From: Stappia stellulata
GTDB taxonomy: Bacteria > Pseudomonadota > Alphaproteobacteria > Rhizobiales > Stappiaceae
Assembly: GCF_020176715.1 (NCBI RefSeq)
Contig: NZ_JAIVMF010000018.1
Span: 1-64,000 of the forward strand
Reading direction: 5' to 3'
Length of the DNA stretch: 64,000 bases
Notes under the pieces: model-generated
The model's database searches: none
What the model was told of the DNA's origin: nothing
Seen by the model: only the letters and a program-made list of their open reading frames with translations
Made by a program: the position numbers and the translations under genes
Part shown: piece by piece, positions 39,640 to 50,704 of the stretch
Layout of the letters: each line of letters opens with the position of its first letter
How positions within the stretch are numbered: the stretch's first letter is position 1

Positions 39640-39782
39640 TGTGTCGTCCGTTGTCAAATGCGTTGGCACCGGGAGGCCGCGTCCGCAAGGATAAGCCGCG
39701 ACGGCGAAATGGGCGTCGACACTGGCCCTTGGCGCTGCAAAAAGCAAGAGGCAAGCGCCCGATTGCCGCCCATTATCCGCAG

Positions 39783-39814
39783 AAAACCGCCGCTTGCGGG
39801 AAAGCGGCGGTTTT
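39783..39814. terminator. Hairpin between dnaA and dnaN
   Basis: AAAACCGCCGCTT / AAGCGGCGGTTTT, 13 base pairs with a six-base loop, flanked by A4 and T4 so it can act on either strand. It lies in the 284-base dnaA-dnaN gap, which holds no gene, and may limit readthrough from dnaA into dnaN. Confidence 0.65.
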
Positions 39815-39923
39815 GGGCAGCGGGCCTGCAGTTGCAGGTCGATACCGGCACATGGGCCGCGCCGCTTTCGCCCCGCACTCACGCGCGCGACGGACCACGG
39901 CCGCGCCTCTCGGCGCTCCGGCC

Positions 39924-41399
39924 TCAGGCGTCGAGCATGCGCTTCAGCAGATCGATTTCCTGCGCGAGCGTACTGTCGTTGCGGCTCAGGTCCTCGATCT
40001 TGCGAACGGCGTGCAAGACGGTGGTGTGGTCTCGGTTGCCGAAGCGACGCCCGATTTCCGGCAGGGAGCGCGGGGTCATCATCTTGGCGAGATACATCGC
40101 GATCTGACGCGGACGCACGATGGTCCGGGTGCGGCGGGCCGACAGAAGGTCGGCCTTCGACACGCTGTAGTGTTTCGACACCACGCGCTGGATGTCCTCG
40201 ATCTTCACCCGCCGCGGCTCGGTGTTGCGCACCAGATCGCGCAGGGTCGCCTCGGCCATCTCCTGGGTGACCGGCTGGTTGGTCAGCTGGTTGTGGGCGA
40301 TCAGCCGGTTGAGAGCGCCTTCAAGGTCGCGGCCGGAGGTGCCGACGTTGCGCGCGACATAGTCGAGGACGCTCTCGGGGATGGCAAAGCTCGGATGGGC
40401 ACGGCGCACCGTATCGACGCGGCCGGTAAGGATCGCGCGGCGCAGGCCGTAGTCCGGCTCGGAGATCGCCGCGACGAGGCCGCCGGCCAGACGCGAGCGC
40501 ATCCGGTCGTCCAGCGTCTCCAAATCGGAGGGCGGACGGTCCGCCGCGACGACGACCTGGCGGGCACCATCGATCAAAGCGTTGAGCGTGTGGCAGAATT
40601 CCTGCTGGACCTGCTTGCCGTGAAGGAACTGCATGTCATCGATCAGCAGGAGATCGATGGTGCGCAGCGTGTCCTTGAACGCCAGCGCGGACTGCGCCTT
40701 CAGGGCGGCGACGAAGCGATACATGAAATGTTCCGCCGTCAGGTAGAGCACCCGCTTCCCCGACGCCCGCGCAGAACTCGCGATCGCCTGCATCAGGTGC
40801 GTCTTGCCAAGCCCAACGGAGGCATGGACATACAGAGGATTGAAGGTGACGGCACTCGCGGTCGCGATCTGGCGCGCCGCAGCGAGAGCCAGGGCATTGG
40901 ACTCGCCCTCGACGAAGGAGTCGAACGTGTATTTCGGATCGAGCGAGGCGCCTTCCAGCCCGTCCGGCATCGGGGCCGCGGTGCGCGGCTGGGCGGCCGG
41001 CGCCATGCGCGCCACATCGGATCCGGCCACGGCTTCCAGACGCGGCTTGTCGGCCGCCTTGAGCGACGGCGAGGGACGCACGGACCCGGCAAGCGCGGCC
41101 TGAGGCGCAGGGCGGGCACGAACGGCGCCACGGACCGTCAGTTCGATGCGCAGAACATCGTCGCATTCGCGCTGCCACAGACCGATCAGGCGCTCGAGAT
41201 AATGCGACTGAATCCACTGCTTGAGGAAGCGGGTCGGAACGGAAAGGCGCACGATGCCATTGGCGTGATCCTCAAAATCGACCCGGGCAAACCAGCTTGT
41301 GAAGACATCTTCACCCAGTTCGGCTCGCAGCCGCTTCTTGACACGAACCCAGTGGTCTGCACCTGCGAGTTCAGTCGCCGGCATCTCCTGCAAGTTCAT
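39924..41399 (-). CDS. dnaA: Chromosomal replication initiator protein DnaA
   Basis: AAA+ ATPase that opens the replication origin. The 491-residue protein has domain I ([19 protein letters not shown]), a variable linker (about 95-155), the AAA+ core with P-loop [10 protein letters not shown] near 194-203 and [12 protein letters not shown] near 258, and the DNA-binding helix-turn-helix with [19 protein letters not shown] near the C-terminus. The position before the P-loop is HAS rather than the HGG of E. coli. AAGGAGG (41408-41414) lies eight bases before the ATG. A 1.2-kb gene-free stretch lies upstream. Confidence 0.97.
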   Translation of the reverse strand: MNLQEMPATELAGADHWVRVKKRLRAELGEDVFTSWFARVDFEDHANGIVRLSVPTRFLKQWIQSHYLERLIGLWQRECDDVLRIELTVRGAVRARPAPQAALAGSVRPSPSLKAADKPRLEAVAGSDVARMAPAAQPRTAAPMPDGLEGASLDPKYTFDSFVEGESNALALAAARQIATASAVTFNPLYVHASVGLGKTHLMQAIASSARASGKRVLYLTAEHFMYRFVAALKAQSALAFKDTLRTIDLLLIDDMQFLHGKQVQQEFCHTLNALIDGARQVVVAADRPPSDLETLDDRMRSRLAGGLVAAISEPDYGLRRAILTGRVDTVRRAHPSFAIPESVLDYVARNVGTSGRDLEGALNRLIAHNQLTNQPVTQEMAEATLRDLVRNTEPRRVKIEDIQRVVSKHYSVSKADLLSARRTRTIVRPRQIAMYLAKMMTPRSLPEIGRRFGNRDHTTVLHAVRKIEDLSRNDSTLAQEIDLLKRMLDA

Positions 41400-42075
41400 C
41401 GTGATCGCCTCCTTGTCCAACGGGAGTGTCCGCCGCCGCAGAACCCGCTGTACCTTTGTTTTTTCATCGTTTTTTACCCGACGACCTCTGGCGCTGGCGC
41501 GCAAAGCCCGTCCGGAGCGGATGAGCCGCGTCCGTTGGCATTGTGTGAAGCGTGGCAGGACGTCGGCGTGGTTGGTCGCGGATGCAAGAAGCATCGCCGC
41601 CAAACCCCGACCCGTCAGGCCGCGCGTGGGTTGAATGATCCAGTGTTGCCCGGCGGACGGGGATGTCCGACCGGTCGGCTCAGCCGGGGCGGGCTAAGGA
41701 TCGCGCCTGACCGCTTTCGCCGAATTCGGAGCGGCACAGAAAGTCCATTGCGCGTTCATCGTCAAGCCCCTCATTTTCATTTTCGTTTCGCGAGACCAAG
41801 GCAAGCCAGCCGGTTGCCCCGCATTGTTCCCGATAGCTCCGTCGGACGGGCCAAGCATTTTGTCGCGGGCCTTGTCGCCCGTCTTGCCACGCCCTTGATG
41901 TCCGCAAATCCATCACCTTAATCAGACAATAAAACTCGCTCCACCAAACGTAATTTGGCGGCGCTCATGCCATTTTTTAAGGATTAAAAGCTTCCTACTC
42001 GAAGATCCCAAGTGGCCGAAGCCAAGACCTCCAGACAAGCTTATGACGAGACCGGAAGGGGTTACAAGAACCACC

Positions 42076-42107
42076 CAATGTATATTTTTGACAAAAATAT
42101 ATCATTG
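42076..42107. repeat. AT-rich inverted repeat
   Basis: CAATG-TATATTTTTG, A, CAAAAATATA-T-CATTG: 15 paired bases in each arm, interrupted by one extra T, around a single A. It is the most AT-rich symmetrical element in the dnaA upstream region. Confidence 0.7.
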
Positions 42108-42270
42108 CTCTTCCAGAGGCCCTTAGTCGATTTCTTGTTTCGATTTACCCGGGCGACTGCCCGATGAAGTGACCATACACAGCCCAATTCGGGCTCGCAA
42201 CAGCGACGGAGAGCAATTCGTTAACGCAGTGCGAACCCTGCCCCGTCTTCGGCCTGCCTGTCCCCGGCAC

Positions 42271-42336
42271 TGCATTTTGGAAGGCGTTTTGACTCAATGC
42301 ATTTTGGCGTTCGCACACCCGACAAATCCCATTTTG
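42271..42336. repeat. Three spaced CATTTTG motifs
   Basis: TGCATTTTGG occurs at 42271-42280 and 42298-42307, and a third CATTTTG at 42330-42336, i.e. spacings of 27 and 30 bases, close to three helical turns. It may be a cluster of protein-binding sites. Confidence 0.45.
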
Positions 42337-42529
42337 CTGTGCACGAAAAAAAATTTGTCGAGTTCATTCTTGACACGCCCCAAACCCGCACGACAACCGA
42401 AGCCAGCAAGCTACATCCAGTTAAATAATTGATATTATTGATATTTCTTTGCCATGAAGCCTCGCCGCGGCACCCCGCGATTCGGCTCATGTATTTAGAC
42501 GGATTGCAAGGCGGAAAGAGTGCGCCGGC

Positions 42530-42559
42530 AAAAGAAAAACCCGACCAAAAGGCCGGGTT
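42530..42559 (-). terminator. Terminator of rpsT
   Basis: On the minus strand, AACCCGGCC / GGTCGGGTT stem (one mismatch) with a TTTT loop, followed by TTTCTTTT, 25 bases after the rpsT stop. Confidence 0.75.
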
Positions 42560-42584
42560 CAACATCTCAAATCACCGCAAAATG

Positions 42585-42851
42585 TCAGGCGCTAAGCGCT
42601 TTGATCCGCGAGTTCAGCCTGGAGATCTTCCGGGCTGCCATATTGCTGTGAAAGACGCCCTTGGTTACCGCCCGCATAAGTTCCGGCTGGGCAGCCTTGA
42701 GCGCGTCGTTGGCCGCCGACTGGTCACCGGAAGCAATTGCCTCCTCAACCTTGCGAAGGTGCGAGCGCACCCTGGTACGGCGGGCCTTGTTGATGGCCGT
42801 GCGGCGCTGGATCTTGCGTGCCGCCTTCTTGGCCGAAGGGGTGTTGGCCAT
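42585..42851 (-). CDS. rpsT: Ribosomal protein S20
   Basis: An 88-residue, very basic 16S rRNA-binding protein of the 30S subunit. It starts [13 protein letters not shown] and contains [19 protein letters not shown] and the C-terminal [16 protein letters not shown]. The frame is open 47 codons upstream, but the ATG at 42851 is the family start. It stands alone upstream of the dnaA region with a consensus promoter (42964-42992), a leader of about 105 bases and a terminator. Confidence 0.96.
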   Translation of the reverse strand: MANTPSAKKAARKIQRRTAINKARRTRVRSHLRKVEEAIASGDQSAANDALKAAQPELMRAVTKGVFHSNMAARKISRLNSRIKALSA

Positions 42852-42963
42852 GGTGTGTCCTGATGCGTTACGTGAACATTCTGGCTCGTCACGATCGAGG
42901 CGCCAGATGTCACCCCGGTCAAACGAAAGCGGCGGCGGAACACTCCGCCACCGGTCGACTTGG

Positions 42964-42992
42964 CTTATAGTGGCCCACCCGGCGCGCGTCAA
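42964..42992 (-). promoter_or_regulatory. Promoter of rpsT
   Basis: On the minus strand, -35 TTGACG (42987-42992), 17-base spacer, -10 TATAAG (42964-42969). A GGCGGA / TCCGCC hairpin (42934-42949) lies at the start of the predicted leader. Confidence 0.72.
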
Positions 42993-43030
42993 CGTGAAAG
43001 TCGCAGCACTCGCCGGTTTCCGCCGGGCGC

Positions 43031-43804
43031 TTACCGGTTCTTGAACTGCGGCGACCGTTTCTCGACAAAGGCGGCCATGCCTTCGCTTTGATCCTCGGTC
43101 GCAAACATCGAATGGAACACCCGGCGTTCGAAGCGAATGCCTTCCGCAAGCGTGGTCTCATAGGAACGGTTGACGCTCTCTTTCGTCATCATCGCGATGG
43201 GCAGGGAGAAATCCGCGATCTTCTCCGCCACGCGCATCGCCTCGTCGACGAGTTCGTCAGCGGGAATGACCCGGCTGACAAGACCTGAGCTTTCCGCCTC
43301 CGCCGCGTCCATCATGCGCCCGGTGAGGCACATTTCCATCGCCTTGGACTTGCCGACGAACCGCGTCAGGCGCTGCGTGCCGCCGGCACCCGGCATGACG
43401 CCAAGGGTGATTTCCGGCTGACCGAACTTGGCCGTGTCGGCGGCCAGGATAAAGTCGCACATCATCGCCAGTTCGCATCCGCCGCCGAGCGCGTAGCCGG
43501 CAACGGCGGCGATGATCGGCTTGCGGAACCGCGAAACCTCATCCCAGGAGGTGATGAAATCGCCGGTATAGGCCTCGACATAGGAGAGCGAGCTCATTTC
43601 CTTGATGTCGGCGCCGGCAGCGAAGGCCTTCTCCGACCCGGTCAGAACCACGCATCCGATCTTGTCGTCGCTCTGGAACTGGGCCAGGGCATCATTCAAC
43701 TCCGCGATCAGGGCCGAATTCAGCGCGTTCAACGCCTTCGGGCGGTTGAGGGTGACAAGAGCCACGCGGCCCCGTTTCTCAACCTGAATATTCTCGTATC
43801 CCAT
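43031..43804 (-). CDS. Enoyl-CoA hydratase
   Basis: A 257-residue crotonase-fold enzyme hydrating trans-2-enoyl-CoA in fatty-acid beta-oxidation. It has [15 protein letters not shown] near 18, the oxyanion-hole segment [11 protein letters not shown] near 60, [12 protein letters not shown] near 106 with a catalytic Glu, and [15 protein letters not shown] near 130 near the second catalytic Glu position. The ATG at 43804 is the family start although the frame is open upstream. It is followed by rpsT's promoter region and lies downstream of fpg on the same strand. Confidence 0.92.
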   Translation of the reverse strand: MGYENIQVEKRGRVALVTLNRPKALNALNSALIAELNDALAQFQSDDKIGCVVLTGSEKAFAAGADIKEMSSLSYVEAYTGDFITSWDEVSRFRKPIIAAVAGYALGGGCELAMMCDFILAADTAKFGQPEITLGVMPGAGGTQRLTRFVGKSKAMEMCLTGRMMDAAEAESSGLVSRVIPADELVDEAMRVAEKIADFSLPIAMMTKESVNRSYETTLAEGIRFERRVFHSMFATEDQSEGMAAFVEKRSPQFKNR

Positions 43805-43928
43805 GGAACCTCCGGCAATCCGCGCGGCATCAATCCTCAACGCCGCTCCCAATACAGAAGGGGTAGCCGATGGGCGCATCCGCCGCAACCGCGCCGGACG
43901 CGCGTGCCGGCCGGCATCCGCAGAGGGC

Positions 43929-44840
43929 CTAGGTCTGGCAGCGCGGACAGTGGAAGCTCGAGCGGCCCGACTGGACGGCGCGAACGATCGTGCCGCCGCA
44001 GCCCTCCTTCCGGCACGTCTCCCCCTCCCGGCCGTAGACCTTAAAGCTGTGCTGGAAATATCCAAGCTCGCCATCCGCCTGGCGGTGGTCGCGCAGGGTC
44101 GATCCGCCGGCGGCGATGGCGGCATCGATCACGTCGCGGATCGCCGTGGCGAGCCGGTTCGCTTTCGCGCCCGCCCGTCCGGTCTTGCCCGCCAGGGTAC
44201 CGGCCGCGCGCAGCGGCGACAGTCCGGCATCGTGGAGCGCCTCGCAGACGTAAATGTTGCCGAGCCCGGCGATGATGCGCTGGTCGAGAAGAGCCGCCTT
44301 GAGCGAGGTCGCCTTGCCCGCGAGCACGCTTGCGAGATAGGCGCCGTCGAGCGCGTTGCCCGTCGGTTCGATTCCGAGCTTGCAGAAATAGGGGTGGGCG
44401 TTCATCTCCGCGCGGCGCACCAGCGTCATGAAGCCGAAGCGGCGCGGGTCATTGTAGACGACCCGCATCGGCTGACCGCTCGCGCAGCGCAGGCGAAAGA
44501 CGACATGATCGTGCTTGCGCTCCTCCGAGCGCGGATAGTGGAAGGCGCCCGGCGTGCGCGGCTGTGCGTCGGGCCCGGCGGCAGCCGGATCCTCGATCCG
44601 GAACGCCCCCGACATCCCCAGATGCATCACCACCGCCTCGCCGTCGTCGAGATCGGCCAGCAGATATTTCGCCCGCCGGCCGAGGGAGACCACCTGCCGC
44701 CCCGTGATCCGCTCCGCGAAGCCGGCGGGAAAGGGAAACCGCAGGTCGGCGCGCGCCAGCGCGACCTCCTCGATCCGCGCGCCCTCCATCACCGGCTGCA
44801 AGCCGCGGCGGACCGTTTCGACCTCAGGCAACTCGGGCAT
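43929..44840 (-). CDS. mutM: Formamidopyrimidine-DNA glycosylase
   Basis: Bifunctional glycosylase/AP-lyase removing 8-oxoguanine and formamidopyrimidines. The 303-residue protein starts [13 protein letters not shown] with the catalytic Pro2-Glu3, has GRRAKYLL with the conserved lysine near 58, and ends with a zinc finger CRKEGC ... FHCPRC. It is slightly longer than the usual 270-295 residues. It is divergent from ubiE with a 250-base gap, a pairing conserved in Rhizobiales. Confidence 0.95.
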   Translation of the reverse strand: MPELPEVETVRRGLQPVMEGARIEEVALARADLRFPFPAGFAERITGRQVVSLGRRAKYLLADLDDGEAVVMHLGMSGAFRIEDPAAAGPDAQPRTPGAFHYPRSEERKHDHVVFRLRCASGQPMRVVYNDPRRFGFMTLVRRAEMNAHPYFCKLGIEPTGNALDGAYLASVLAGKATSLKAALLDQRIIAGLGNIYVCEALHDAGLSPLRAAGTLAGKTGRAGAKANRLATAIRDVIDAAIAAGGSTLRDHRQADGELGYFQHSFKVYGREGETCRKEGCGGTIVRAVQSGRSSFHCPRCQT

Positions 44841-45090
44841 GGCATGCTCTCCCTTGAGGGACAGGCGTCGCGCACGACACGTGTCCCGCGACCGTCTCAC
44901 GCGCTTGCATACAGAAGTGTCGTTCCGCGTCAACGCAAAGGCCTTCAGGCTGGTGCGGGGACCGATCGCCGCAGCCGCCATGCGCGGCGCAAGGCGCTCG
45001 TGACCTCTTGGGGAAAATGCTGTAAGGCAACCGGCAGAGGCGGCACCGGGCGATTTCCGGCGCAGCCGGACGACAGGCGGGAGACAGGTG

Positions 45091-45888
45091 ATGCCGGGCA
45101 GCACGAACGGAAACGACACGCGCGCGCAAGGGCCCGAAATGGCGACGAGCTTCGGTTTCCGCACCGTGGCAAGTGGCGAGAAGCAGCCGCTCGTCAACGA
45201 TGTCTTCCATCAGGTCGCGGCACGCTACGACGTGATGAACGACCTGATGTCCGGCGGGCTGCACCGCCTCTGGAAAGACGCGATGGTCGCAGCCCTTGCC
45301 CCTCCGAAGAGCGACCGGCGGGCCTATTCGGTGCTCGATGTCGCCGGCGGCACCGGCGACATCGCAACGCGGATCGTGCGCCAGGGCGGCAAGGCGACCC
45401 GGGCCGTCGTCTGCGACATCAACGGTTCGATGCTTTCTGTCGGCCGCGAGCGGGCGCAAAAGGCCGGGCTCGGCGACGTTCTGCGCTTTGTCGAGGGCAA
45501 TGCGGAGGACCTCCCCTTTCCCGACCGCAGTTTCGACGCCTATACGATCGCCTTCGGCATTCGCAATGTGCCGGATATCGCCAAGGCGCTGCGCGAAGCC
45601 AGGCGCGTGCTGAAACGCGGCGGCCGTTTCTTGTGCCTGGAGTTCAGCCAGGTCGATGTCCCGGCTCTCGACAAGGTCTATGACGCCTTTTCCTTCAACG
45701 CGATCCCGACCATGGGCCGGATGGTCACCGGCGACGGCGAGCCCTATCGCTATCTGGTGGAATCGATCCGCAAGTTTCCGCATCAGGAGCGTTTCGCGCA
45801 GATGATCCGCGATGCCGGCTTCTCGCGCGTGACCTACCGCAATTATTCCGGCGGCATCGCCTGCCTGCATTCCGGCTGGGCGGTCTGA
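45091..45888 (+). CDS. ubiE: Demethylmenaquinone/ubiquinone methyltransferase UbiE
   Basis: SAM-dependent C-methyltransferase of ubiquinone (and, where present, menaquinone) biosynthesis. The 265-residue protein has [21 protein letters not shown] near 34, the SAM-binding [12 protein letters not shown] near 79 and the motif [10 protein letters not shown]-like [12 protein letters not shown] near 150. The ATG at 45091 has GGGAG seven bases upstream; GTG at 45088 and ATG at 45139 are alternatives. ubiB follows after seven bases, so the two form an operon. Confidence 0.94.
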   Translation: MPGSTNGNDTRAQGPEMATSFGFRTVASGEKQPLVNDVFHQVAARYDVMNDLMSGGLHRLWKDAMVAALAPPKSDRRAYSVLDVAGGTGDIATRIVRQGGKATRAVVCDINGSMLSVGRERAQKAGLGDVLRFVEGNAEDLPFPDRSFDAYTIAFGIRNVPDIAKALREARRVLKRGGRFLCLEFSQVDVPALDKVYDAFSFNAIPTMGRMVTGDGEPYRYLVESIRKFPHQERFAQMIRDAGFSRVTYRNYSGGIACLHSGWAV

Positions 45889-45895
45889 AGCGCAG

Positions 45896-47464
45896 ATGGC
45901 CGTGATCGCACTCTTCCGGCTTGCCCGCGCAGGCTACGTGATGGCCCGCGAGGGCGTTTTCGGCATCGTCGACCTTCCCGACCTGCCGCCGGCGCAGCGC
46001 TATGCGCTGAAGATGGTGCGGCTGCTGGAGCGCCGCTCCGCCCGCGACAAGGCCGCGAACAAGCGCTTGTCGGATGCGCTCACCCGGCTCGGCCCCTCCT
46101 ACGTCAAGCTCGGCCAGTTCCTCGCCACACGACCCGACGTCGTGGGCCGCGACATGGCGAGCGACCTGACCGCGCTTCAGGACCAGATCCCGCCGTTTCC
46201 GATGGAAGCGGCGCGCAAGGTGGTGGAAGAGCAGCTTGGCAAGCCGGTGGAGGCCTTGTTCGAGACCTTCGGGCTGCCGGTCGCCGCCGCCTCCATCGCC
46301 CAGGTTCACCCGGCGCAGGTCCGCGACAGCGACGGCCACCTGCGGGCGGTCGCGGTCAAGGTGCTGCGCCCCGGCGTCGCCGAACGCTTCCGGCGCGACC
46401 TGCGCAGCTTCTACCTGATCGCCCGGCTGGTGGAGCGGTTCCATCCGCCGTCGCGCCGGCTCAGGCCGCTTGCCATCGTCGACACGCTGGCGCGGTCCGT
46501 CGAACTAGAAATGGACTTCCGGCTCGAGGCGGCCGGGCTGTCAGAAATGGGCGAAAACACCGCCGAGGATCCGGGCTTTCGCGTTCCGGCCGTCGACTGG
46601 CCGCGCACGGCCAAATGCGTGCTGACGATGGAGTGGATCACCGGCCGCAAGCTCTCCGACGTCAAGGGATTGGCCGCCGACGGTCACGACCTTCCGGCGG
46701 TCGGCGCCAACATCATCCAGTCCTTCCTGCGCCATGCGGTGCGCGACGGCTTCTTCCACGCCGACATGCACCAGGGCAACCTGTTCCTGGAGCCGGACGG
46801 TACGCTGGTCGCCGTCGACTTCGGCATCACCGGGCGCCTTGGACGCACCGAGCGGCGGTTCCTGGCGGAAATCCTGTTCGGCTTCATCACCCGCGACTAT
46901 CGCCGGGTGGCGGAAGTGCATTTCGAGGCGGGCTATGTCCCGTCCGACCAGGATGTCGATGTCTTCGCCCAGGCGATCCGCGCCATCGGCGAGCCAATCC
47001 ACGGCCATGACGCTTCCGAGATCTCGATGGCGCGACTGCTGACGCAGTTGCTCGAGGTCACCGAACTCTTCAACATGCGCACCCAGCCGCAACTGATCAT
47101 GCTGCAAAAGACGATGGTCGTTGTGGAAGGGGTTGCCCGTACCCTCAACCCGCATCTCGACATGTGGCGCACCGCCGAACCGGTGATCCGCAGCTGGATC
47201 GAGCGCAACCTCGGCCCGGCCGGACGCCTGCAGGACGCTGCCGGAGGCCTGACGGCGCTCGGACGCCTGGCCGCCGATCTGCCGCTGATGGCGGATCGCG
47301 CGCAGCGCCTGTCCGGGGAACTGGAACGCATGGCGGAAAAGGGGCTGCGGTTCGACGCCGAGACCGCCGAGGCCATCGGTCGCGCCGAGGCCCGCCACAG
47401 CCGCTCCGGCCGTCTTGCCCTTTGGGTGATTGCCGCCCTGCTGGCCGTCGCGGTCTTCGGCTAG
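45896..47464 (+). CDS. ubiB: Ubiquinone biosynthesis protein UbiB (ABC1/ADCK family)
   Basis: Membrane-associated atypical kinase-like ATPase needed for ubiquinone production. The 522-residue protein has the ADCK motif SYVKLGQFLATRPDVVG near 63, the nucleotide region ASIAQVHPAQV near 130, catalytic-loop DGFFHADMHQGNLFLEPDG near 283 and metal-binding VDFGITGRLG near 305, and ends in a hydrophobic membrane segment (about 505-521). It begins seven bases after ubiE. Confidence 0.94.
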   Translation: MAVIALFRLARAGYVMAREGVFGIVDLPDLPPAQRYALKMVRLLERRSARDKAANKRLSDALTRLGPSYVKLGQFLATRPDVVGRDMASDLTALQDQIPPFPMEAARKVVEEQLGKPVEALFETFGLPVAAASIAQVHPAQVRDSDGHLRAVAVKVLRPGVAERFRRDLRSFYLIARLVERFHPPSRRLRPLAIVDTLARSVELEMDFRLEAAGLSEMGENTAEDPGFRVPAVDWPRTAKCVLTMEWITGRKLSDVKGLAADGHDLPAVGANIIQSFLRHAVRDGFFHADMHQGNLFLEPDGTLVAVDFGITGRLGRTERRFLAEILFGFITRDYRRVAEVHFEAGYVPSDQDVDVFAQAIRAIGEPIHGHDASEISMARLLTQLLEVTELFNMRTQPQLIMLQKTMVVVEGVARTLNPHLDMWRTAEPVIRSWIERNLGPAGRLQDAAGGLTALGRLAADLPLMADRAQRLSGELERMAEKGLRFDAETAEAIGRAEARHSRSGRLALWVIAALLAVAVFG

Positions 47465-47480
47465 AACCGGCTTTGCGGCA

Positions 47481-47906
47481 TCAGTCCTGCGGTGGCGCAA
47501 ACGCGGCGAAAACTTCCGCGCCCGTCATGGTCTCGGTCTTGTCCGCCAGCGTGTAGAAGGGCGGCTTGCTGTCGGTGAAGACCTGCAGGGTGAGACAGAG
47601 GTCGGATTGCTGGTCGAGAAGCCCGGCCGCGATCTGATACTCGTCGCTGTCGACGATGTGATAGAACAGGTTCGATCCGCATGTCGCGCAGAAGCCGCGT
47701 TCCGCCCAATCGGAGGAGCGGAACCTGGTGATGCTGTCCTCGCCCTGGAAGACCACATCGCTGCAGGTCACCTCAAAGTACGGCCCGGAGGACCAGCGCC
47801 GGCACATGTCGCAATGGCAGGCCCCCGCTTTCGGCCCATCGGCGACGCCTGAGATTTCGACCGCGCCGCACATGCATCTTCCGGTCAGCTTCACTTTCTC
47901 TGTCAT
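47481..47906 (-). CDS. GFA (glutathione-dependent formaldehyde-activating) fold protein
   Basis: A 141-residue zinc-binding protein with the GFA cysteine pattern: GRCMCGAVEI near 10, GACHCDMCRRWSS near 30 and GFCATCGSNLFY near 72. Family members include the glutathione-dependent formaldehyde-activating enzyme, but most have unknown function, and none can be assigned here. The ATG at 47906 gives the family N-terminus. It converges on ubiB with a 16-base gap. Confidence 0.85.
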   Translation of the reverse strand: MTEKVKLTGRCMCGAVEISGVADGPKAGACHCDMCRRWSSGPYFEVTCSDVVFQGEDSITRFRSSDWAERGFCATCGSNLFYHIVDSDEYQIAAGLLDQQSDLCLTLQVFTDSKPPFYTLADKTETMTGAEVFAAFAPPQD

Positions 47907-48053
47907 GCTCCTGCCGCCTTTCCGTTCGTGCGAGCCTTGCCATTTCTCCACGTAGCATGGCCGGACTGCAACCGGTTTGACCTCGATCATCCTCGCCACG
48001 GCGACATCGGCAGAGCGAAACCTTGCCCGCAAGCGGACCGACGCAGGCCGCCG

Positions 48054-48683
48054 CTAGCCCTTCGGCGGGGTAACACGGCGCAGCGTCAGATTGATCCGCC
48101 CGTCGTCCTTTACGAGCTCCGACGTTCCCTTGATGATCCGGTCGACGCCGTGGTGGGCAAGTCGCGCGGCACCCCCAAGCACAACCGCGTCGCCAGAGGC
48201 CAGCCGGATCGACCGGGTCGGATCCCGCCTTTGTAATCCGCCGATCCGGAAAACGGCCGTCGCACCGATCGAGATCGACAGGACCGGCGCATCAAATGTC
48301 TCCTCGTCGCGATCCTGATGAAGCCCCATGCGAGCATCGGGACCGTAGAAATTGATCAGGCACGCCTCCGGGTCGGGGGCATCCGGGCAGATGTCGCGCC
48401 ACGCATTGGCGAGGCTCCGGGGCATGGGTGGCCAGGGGTCCCCGGTTTCCGGATGCATTGTCTGGTAGCGGTAGCCGTTGGGGTCGGACACCCAGCCAAG
48501 CGACCCGCAATTCGACATCCGGACGGAAAACGGCTTTCCGGTTTTGGGCATGCGGGGAAGAAACAGCGGCGCTGCCTGAACGACAGCGCGGATCTCCTCT
48601 AGGAGGCTTTCCTGCGCCGCCCGATCGAAATAGCCGGGCAGAACCCTGAAACCGGGCAGCATCTCGAACGTCCGACGGGTCAT
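48054..48683 (-). CDS. alkB: Alpha-ketoglutarate-dependent dioxygenase AlkB
   Basis: Fe(II)/2-oxoglutarate dioxygenase that reverses 1-methyladenine and 3-methylcytosine damage in nucleic acids. The 209-residue protein has the iron ligands HQD near 120 (GLHQDRDE) and the second His in RLAHHGVDR near 175, and the 2-oxoglutarate-binding arginines in RINLTLRR near 196. The nucleotide-recognition segment NFYGPDARMG precedes the first iron site. No ada gene is adjacent. It seems to be a single-gene unit. Confidence 0.92.
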   Translation of the reverse strand: MTRRTFEMLPGFRVLPGYFDRAAQESLLEEIRAVVQAAPLFLPRMPKTGKPFSVRMSNCGSLGWVSDPNGYRYQTMHPETGDPWPPMPRSLANAWRDICPDAPDPEACLINFYGPDARMGLHQDRDEETFDAPVLSISIGATAVFRIGGLQRRDPTRSIRLASGDAVVLGGAARLAHHGVDRIIKGTSELVKDDGRINLTLRRVTPPKG

Positions 48684-48761
48684 CTGGCAGTGTAACGCAT
48701 CTTCATCGCGGTCATTCTAACGCTGTGGGCGCGCGAAAAAACCCCAAGCGATCAAGCGGCC

Positions 48762-48794
48762 AAAGAAAAAGCCCGGAGCGTGTCCGCTCCGGGC
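48762..48794 (-). terminator. Terminator of the atp operon
   Basis: Perfect 10-base arms GCCCGGAGCG / CGCTCCGGGC with a four-base loop, followed on the minus strand by TTTTTCTTT, 29 bases after the atpC stop. Confidence 0.85.
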
Positions 48795-48823
48795 CTTGAA
48801 TTTTCGATGTGCGTGTCGGCGCA

Positions 48824-49231
48824 TCAGTTCGATGCGACAGCCCGCTCCATCTCGCGAAGGTGGTCGAGCGCGATCTGCGCCCGCTCGCGCGCGGCGTCAT
48901 CGCCGGCATCGGCCAGGTCTTCTTCCGCCTCGCGGATCTGCCGGGCGATGTCGTCGGCCTTCAGATCGGCCATCGGCACCGCAACTTCCGCCAGAACCGT
49001 CAGCCCCTTGGGGCCCGCTTCGGCGAAACCGCCGCGGACGAAAAAGGCCTCGTCGGCTGCAGACGGGCGCGACACCGTGAGCACGCCGGGGCGCAGGGTC
49101 GATATCATCGGAGCATGTCCGGCCATGACGCCGAACTCACCCTCGACGCCTGGAACCACGACCTGGGTCGCCTCTTCCGACAGAAGAAGCCGCTCCGGGG
49201 AGACGAGTTCGAACTGGAATGCTTCGGCCAT
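48824..49231 (-). CDS. atpC: ATP synthase epsilon subunit
   Basis: Central-stalk subunit of F1 that couples rotation and inhibits ATP hydrolysis. The 135-residue protein has the N-terminal beta-sandwich ([40 protein letters not shown]) and a C-terminal helical region ending [10 protein letters not shown]. It is the last gene of atpHAGDC, 24 bases after atpD. Confidence 0.94.
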   Translation of the reverse strand: MAEAFQFELVSPERLLLSEEATQVVVPGVEGEFGVMAGHAPMISTLRPGVLTVSRPSAADEAFFVRGGFAEAGPKGLTVLAEVAVPMADLKADDIARQIREAEEDLADAGDDAARERAQIALDHLREMERAVASN

Positions 49232-49255
49232 GTCGTGCCTCGGTCCTTGACTGTC

Positions 49256-50704
<1,449 letters not shown>

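Larger units (their letters stand above)
41400..42584. other. Gene-free region upstream of dnaA, possible regulatory or origin region
   Basis: About 1.19 kb without a credible gene between dnaA and rpsT. GC falls from about 41900 to 42460. It contains an AT-rich inverted repeat (42076-42107), three spaced CATTTTG motifs (42273-42336), GANTC methylation-type sites at 42291 and 42479, and the rpsT terminator. I found no clear TTATCCACA-type DnaA box, so it cannot be called oriC from sequence inspection. Confidence 0.5.

Noticed and set aside
41680-41916. 78-codon frame upstream of dnaA on the minus strand
   Set aside because: No ribosome-binding site, no recognisable domain and composition unlike the neighbouring genes.
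42169-42432. 87-codon frame in the AT-richer part of the dnaA upstream region
   Set aside because: Composition is unlike neighbouring genes, no ribosome-binding site, and it spans the repeated CATTTTG motifs.
41400-42584. Definite oriC call
   Set aside because: No canonical DnaA boxes were found by eye and in many Hyphomicrobiales the origin lies elsewhere; left as a possibility only.
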